Source: Hyphomicrobiales bacterium
GTDB taxonomy: Bacteria; Pseudomonadota; Alphaproteobacteria; Rhizobiales; Aestuariivirgaceae
Assembly: GCA_012032065.1 (NCBI GenBank)
Contig: JAAURV010000117.1
Location: forward strand, 1 to 8,582
Reading direction: 5' to 3'
DNA: 8,582 bases
How positions within the stretch are numbered: the first letter of the stretch is position 1; every line of letters starts with the position of its first letter. The notes below the pieces were generated by a model. It saw nothing but the letters and a program-made list of their open reading frames with translations. It was not told the origin of the DNA and made no database searches. Below are positions 5,497-8,582 of the stretch, in pieces. The position numbers and the translations under genes were made by a program.

Positions 5497-7224
5497 GTGA
5501 CCACCACACCGCTGACGTCCCCGCCGCCCAGCACTTACGACCTGTTCACGCCGAAGCTCGTGACCGTGCTTCGCGAAGGTTATGGCGCGGCGGCGTTCAA
5601 GGCCGATGCGATTGCTGGGCTTACGGTCGCCATCGTGGCTCTGCCGCTCTCGATGGCGATTGCGATTGCCTCGCACGCAACACCTGCGGCGGGACTTTAT
5701 ACTGCCATCGTCGGCGGCTTCCTCATCTCGGCCTTGGGTGGCAGCCGGTTCCAGGTCGGCGGGCCTGCAGGCGCCTTCATCGTGCTGATCGCCGCGATCA
5801 TCGATCGGCACGGAATGGATGGATTGCTGCTGGCTACCCTGATGGCCGGCGTCATGCTCACAGCGGTGGGCGCGCTGAAGCTCGGAACTTACATCAAGTA
5901 TGTGCCGCATCCGGTGACGGTTGGTTTCACGGCGGCGATTGCCGTCATCATCTTCGCCAGTCAGATCAAGGAACTTCTGGGGTTGAATCTCGCGGGGCCC
6001 GAGCCTGCGGCGCTGGCGCCGAAACTCGTTTCGCTGTGGCAGGCACTGCCTAGTCTCAATCCTTCGGCGGCCGGGATTGCAGCGGTCACCGTGGCGATCA
6101 TTCTGATCCTGCGGAAGTGGCGGCCTTCATGGCCGGGGTTTCTCATCGCTGTCGCGATCGCCGCAATCGCGGCGGCGTTTCTTCAACTCGATGTCGAGAC
6201 CATTCAGACGCGCTTCGGCGGCATTCCGCGGAGTTTGCCGGCGCCGCAGCTTCCGGCGATCTCGATGGAAAAGGTTCTAGCACTTCTCCCCGATGCATTC
6301 GCGATCACGCTGCTTGGCGGAATCGAATCGCTGCTATCGGCGGTGGTTGCGGATTCAATGACCGGGCGGCGGCACCGGTCGAACTGCGAACTCGTGGCGC
6401 AAGGCATGGCAAATATCGCGTGCGCTTTTTTCGGCGGACTGACCGCCACGGGAACCATCGCGCGCACCGCGACGAATGTGAGGGCCGGAGCGCATGGGCC
6501 GGTTGCCGGCATGCTGCACTCCCTCTTCTTGCTCGTTTTCATTCTCGTCGCAGCACCGCTTGCTGGATATGTGCCGCTCGCGGCCCTTGCGGGCATTCTG
6601 GCGGTGGTGGCGTGGAACATGGCGGAGCGGGCGGAGTTCCGTTCACTGCTGACCGCCTCGCGGGGCGAGGCCGCGGTTCTGCTGGCGACCTTCGGGCTCA
6701 CCATCTTCCGCGACCTTACCGAAGGCATCATCGTGGGCGTGATGATGGGATGCCTTCTGTTCATGCACCGCATGGCGCAGGCGATCGAAGTCCAGACCCA
6801 TCACGGTGGGCTGGTGGAAGAAGACAGGTCCGACGATGCGAACGGGACACGGCTCGCCTACGAGCGCGAGTTCGCCACCGATCCGGACATCGTGATCCAT
6901 CGCATTTCGGGAGCCTTTTTCTTCGGCGCTGCCGCGACTGTTGCGGCAACTTTGGAACGGGTGAGCGCCAAGCCGAAGGCATTCATCCTCGATCTCTCCC
7001 GCGTGCCCTTCGTCGACTATTCGGCGGCGCATTCGCTGCAGAGCTTCATCCGCAAGGCAGGGCGGCAAGGGACGGCGGTCTATCTGACCGGGGCTCCGGT
7101 GCATGTCCGGCGCGATCTCATCCGCTATGGCATCAAGAAGCCGCTGGTGCATTACGGCCACAGCGTCGAGGACTGCGTGCATGCCATCCGTCACGGCCTT
7201 GAAATTGCCCAGCCTGCCGAATAG
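5497..7224 (+). CDS. SulP family inorganic anion transporter with STAS domain (575 aa)
   Basis: An inner-membrane transporter of the SulP/SLC26 family, carrying sulfate, bicarbonate or a related anion; the substrate cannot be read from sequence. Residues 33-55 (AFKADAIAGLTVAIVALPLSMAI) are the typical family opening, followed by hydrophobic segments up to about 425. Conserved family marks are SRFQVGGPAGAFIV (83-96), YVPHPVTVGFT (135-145), GGIESLLSAVVAD (274-286), N296-x-ELVAQGMANI and TATGTIARTATNVRAGA (316-332). A charged, His-containing linker (428-463) leads to a cytoplasmic STAS domain (about 464-565), with AFILDLSRVPFVDYSA around 495-510. At the usual regulatory serine position it reads D-Y-S rather than D-S-S. 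The start is GTG 5497: an in-frame stop lies at 5464 and no ATG is available before residue 53, so a weak, non-ATG start without a clear Shine-Dalgarno seems real. It is followed after 36 bp by the lytic transglycosylase gene and is probably co-transcribed with it. Confidence 0.92.
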   Translation: MTTTPLTSPPPSTYDLFTPKLVTVLREGYGAAAFKADAIAGLTVAIVALPLSMAIAIASHATPAAGLYTAIVGGFLISALGGSRFQVGGPAGAFIVLIAAIIDRHGMDGLLLATLMAGVMLTAVGALKLGTYIKYVPHPVTVGFTAAIAVIIFASQIKELLGLNLAGPEPAALAPKLVSLWQALPSLNPSAAGIAAVTVAIILILRKWRPSWPGFLIAVAIAAIAAAFLQLDVETIQTRFGGIPRSLPAPQLPAISMEKVLALLPDAFAITLLGGIESLLSAVVADSMTGRRHRSNCELVAQGMANIACAFFGGLTATGTIARTATNVRAGAHGPVAGMLHSLFLLVFILVAAPLAGYVPLAALAGILAVVAWNMAERAEFRSLLTASRGEAAVLLATFGLTIFRDLTEGIIVGVMMGCLLFMHRMAQAIEVQTHHGGLVEEDRSDDANGTRLAYEREFATDPDIVIHRISGAFFFGAAATVAATLERVSAKPKAFILDLSRVPFVDYSAAHSLQSFIRKAGRQGTAVYLTGAPVHVRRDLIRYGIKKPLVHYGHSVEDCVHAIRHGLEIAQPAE

Positions 7225-7260
7225 CGGTTGAACCAGCGACGGCGAATCAGGAGAAACCGA

Positions 7261-8469
7261 ATGAGACTGGTGCGGCTGCTTTGCGGCATTTCCGCTTCGT
7301 TAACGATTCTGACAACCGCCGCATCGGCGGCGACCTGCGGCAATTCGGCCAAGGGTTTCGATGGCTTCATGAAGAGTTTCCGTCAGGAGGCCGCGGCTCA
7401 GGGCATTTCGCAGGCCGCGATCTCGGCGCTGGACGATGTCGCTTATGACCCGTCGATCATCAAGCGCGACCGGGCGCAGAATGTGTTCTCGCAGAGTTTT
7501 CTCGAGTTTCAGGCGCGCATGGTGAGCGACTACCGGATCAAGCAGGGCGCGGTTCTGATCAAAAAGCACAAGGCGATTTTCGACGCGGTCGAGGAGCGCT
7601 TCGGCGTTCCAGGTCCGGTGATCGTGGCGTTCTGGGCGCTCGAAACCGATTTCGGCAAGAACATCGGCGATCTGCCGACGCTGCAATCGCTTGCCACGCT
7701 GGCATGGGATTGCCGCCGCCCTGAGAAATTCCGCCCGCAGTTGATGGCGGCACTCGATCTGATCAGCCGTGGCGATCTCACGATAGACGAGTTGCGCGGC
7801 GCCTGGGCCGGCGAAATCGGTCAGACGCAGTTTCTTCCCTACGACTACGACGAAAGCGCCGTCGACTTCGATGGCGACGGCAAGCGCGATCTCCGCAACA
7901 GCATTCCGGACGTGATTGCTTCGTCGGCGAATCTGCTCCGCAAGCATGGCTGGCAGCCGGGGCAGCCGTGGCTCACCGAAGTGCGCATTCCCGACGATCT
8001 GCCTTGGGATCAGGCTGATATTGCCGTCCAGCATCCGCGCGCGCAGTGGGCGAAATGGGGCGTCAAGACCGTCGGCGGCAAGCCGATCAAGGCTGACGGT
8101 TTTCCGGCTTCGCTGCATCTGCCGATGGGACGCAACGGGCCCGCTTTCCTCGCCTACGAGAATTTCACCACCGCCTATCTCAAGTGGAACGAGTCGCTGG
8201 TCTATTCGACGACAGCCGCTTATCTCGCCACGCGCATCGCCGGCGCGCCACGGGTGAAGCCGGGCAACGGCGAGGTCGAGCCGCTCAGCTACAAGCAAAT
8301 CGTCGCGCTGCAGGAAACGCTCGCCAATATGGGCTACGATGTCGGCAAAATCGACGGCAAGATCGGCAAGGGCACGCGTGCAGCGGTGAAGGACGTGCAG
8401 ATCAAACTCGGGCTTCCCGCCGATTCTTATCCAACGCCGGAACTTTTGGCGCGGCTCAGAAACGGCTAG
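7261..8469 (+). CDS. MltB-type lytic murein transglycosylase with C-terminal peptidoglycan-binding domain (402 aa)
   Basis: A GH103 enzyme that cleaves the MurNAc-GlcNAc bond of peptidoglycan to form 1,6-anhydro ends, acting in the periplasm. AGGAGA (7249-7254) lies 6 bases before ATG 7261 and rules out the TTG at 7228. Residues 1-24 are a signal peptide (R2, R5, hydrophobic core, AASAA). There is no lipobox: the first cysteine (C26, in ATCGNS) lies beyond the signal, so it is probably soluble rather than a lipoprotein like E. coli MltB. The catalytic glutamate is E128 in FWALETDFGKN. Family marks follow: GDLPTLQSLATLAWDCRR (136-153), GEIGQTQFLP (184-193) and DFDGDGKRDL (202-211), an EF-hand-like calcium loop. 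The tail at about 340-402 (LSYKQIVALQETLANMGYDVG, DGKIGKGTRAAV) is a PG_binding_1 domain. It stands 36 bp after the SulP gene with no terminator between them. The domain architecture is that common in alphaproteobacteria. Confidence 0.93.
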   Translation: MRLVRLLCGISASLTILTTAASAATCGNSAKGFDGFMKSFRQEAAAQGISQAAISALDDVAYDPSIIKRDRAQNVFSQSFLEFQARMVSDYRIKQGAVLIKKHKAIFDAVEERFGVPGPVIVAFWALETDFGKNIGDLPTLQSLATLAWDCRRPEKFRPQLMAALDLISRGDLTIDELRGAWAGEIGQTQFLPYDYDESAVDFDGDGKRDLRNSIPDVIASSANLLRKHGWQPGQPWLTEVRIPDDLPWDQADIAVQHPRAQWAKWGVKTVGGKPIKADGFPASLHLPMGRNGPAFLAYENFTTAYLKWNESLVYSTTAAYLATRIAGAPRVKPGNGEVEPLSYKQIVALQETLANMGYDVGKIDGKIGKGTRAAVKDVQIKLGLPADSYPTPELLARLRNG

Positions 8470-8515
8470 CGCATAACGCGCTCAAGTGGAATCACTTGAG
8501 CGTTCAGTTATGCGC
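8469..8515. repeat. Long palindrome with GAAT loop, REP-like element or terminator
   Basis: The inner stem CGCTCAAGTG (8479-8488) pairs with CACTTGAGCG (8493-8502) around GAAT. The outer stem GCGCATAAC (8469-8477) pairs with GTTATGCGC (8507-8515). The internal loop is 1 base against 4 (TTCA). It begins at the last base of the transglycosylase stop codon. There is no T-run, so if it stops transcription it does so poorly or with Rho; 3'-end protection is another role. Similar AAGTG-x-CACTT palindromes are, from memory, dispersed in Hyphomicrobiales genomes. Confidence 0.65.
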
Positions 8516-8531
8516 CAGATTCAAATTGCTG

Positions 8532-8569
8532 GAGCAACTTACCGGCGGTCGAATGACCGCCGGTTGCTC
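8532..8569. repeat. Second palindrome with the same GAAT loop
   Basis: ACCGGCGGTC (8541-8550) pairs perfectly with GACCGCCGGT (8555-8564) around GAAT. A flanking GAGCA (8532-8536) pairs with TGCTC (8565-8569), leaving ACTT (8537-8540) bulged. The plan matches the preceding palindrome (10-bp stem, GAAT loop, 4-base asymmetry, outer stem), although the stem sequences are unrelated. CTAGCGC follows at 8569-8575, as it does at 8466-8472 before the first palindrome, which may mark an element boundary. The window ends soon after, so the full extent is unknown. Confidence 0.6.
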
Positions 8570-8582
8570 TAGCGCCCCAGCA

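Noticed and set aside
6117..7202. Second + strand frame (361 codons) inside the SulP gene
   Set aside because: It is out of frame with a clear transporter and is arginine-rich without domains.
7300..8298. Long - strand open frame (332 codons) antisense to the lytic transglycosylase
   Set aside because: The + strand carries an unmistakable MltB protein; the antisense frame is a codon-usage shadow.
1..8582. Mobile elements, CRISPR arrays, tRNA or rRNA genes, prophage or defence genes
   Set aside because: I read both strands for transposase or integrase motifs, regular direct repeats and cloverleaf-like stems and saw none. The gene set and base composition look chromosomal throughout.

Overview
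The window is GC-rich bacterial chromosome, most likely from an alphaproteobacterium (probably Hyphomicrobiales). Three things suggest this: a short-form HisG, an ECF sigma factor paired with a ChrR-like cupin anti-sigma factor, and a palindromic intergenic element with a GAAT loop at the right end. The assignment is inference; no rRNA or other marker gene is present. I see no tRNA, CRISPR array, transposase or integrase, so this looks like ordinary chromosome with some accessory secreted functions.

Left part (1-2745, + strand): the 3' end of hisG, carrying an apparent one-base deletion, is followed 5 bp later by an uncharacterised membrane-anchored protein. Next comes a pair of exported proteins: a helical 219-residue protein with regularly spaced histidines, and a small amicyanin-like blue copper protein. 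A GC-rich hairpin with a UUCG loop separates these two genes.

Middle part (2752-5291): on the - strand lie a secreted protein resembling GH75 chitosanases, a cupin anti-sigma factor and its ECF sigma factor. The sigma and anti-sigma genes overlap by ATGA. A 92-residue exported protein of unknown function is transcribed divergently from the sigma gene, behind a recognisable sigma-70-type promoter.

Right part (5292-8582, + strand): a structured intergenic region precedes a SulP anion transporter with a STAS domain. It holds a 12-bp hairpin whose loop can pair with a G-rich stretch directly before TTTTT, and an upstream segment that can compete for the same G-rich stretch. An MltB-type lytic transglycosylase with a peptidoglycan-binding domain follows 36 bp downstream of the transporter. 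The window ends in two successive palindromes with different stems but the same GAAT loop.

Taken together, many products act in the cell envelope: copper protein, helical exported protein, putative glycan hydrolase, lytic transglycosylase and anion transporter. The sigma/anti-sigma pair is a plausible local stress regulator, but no shared promoter motif was found that ties the neighbouring genes to it. The points most worth a second look are the putative RNA switch before the SulP gene, the twin GAAT-loop palindromes, the repeated H-x5-D pattern in the 219-residue protein, and the hisG frameshift.
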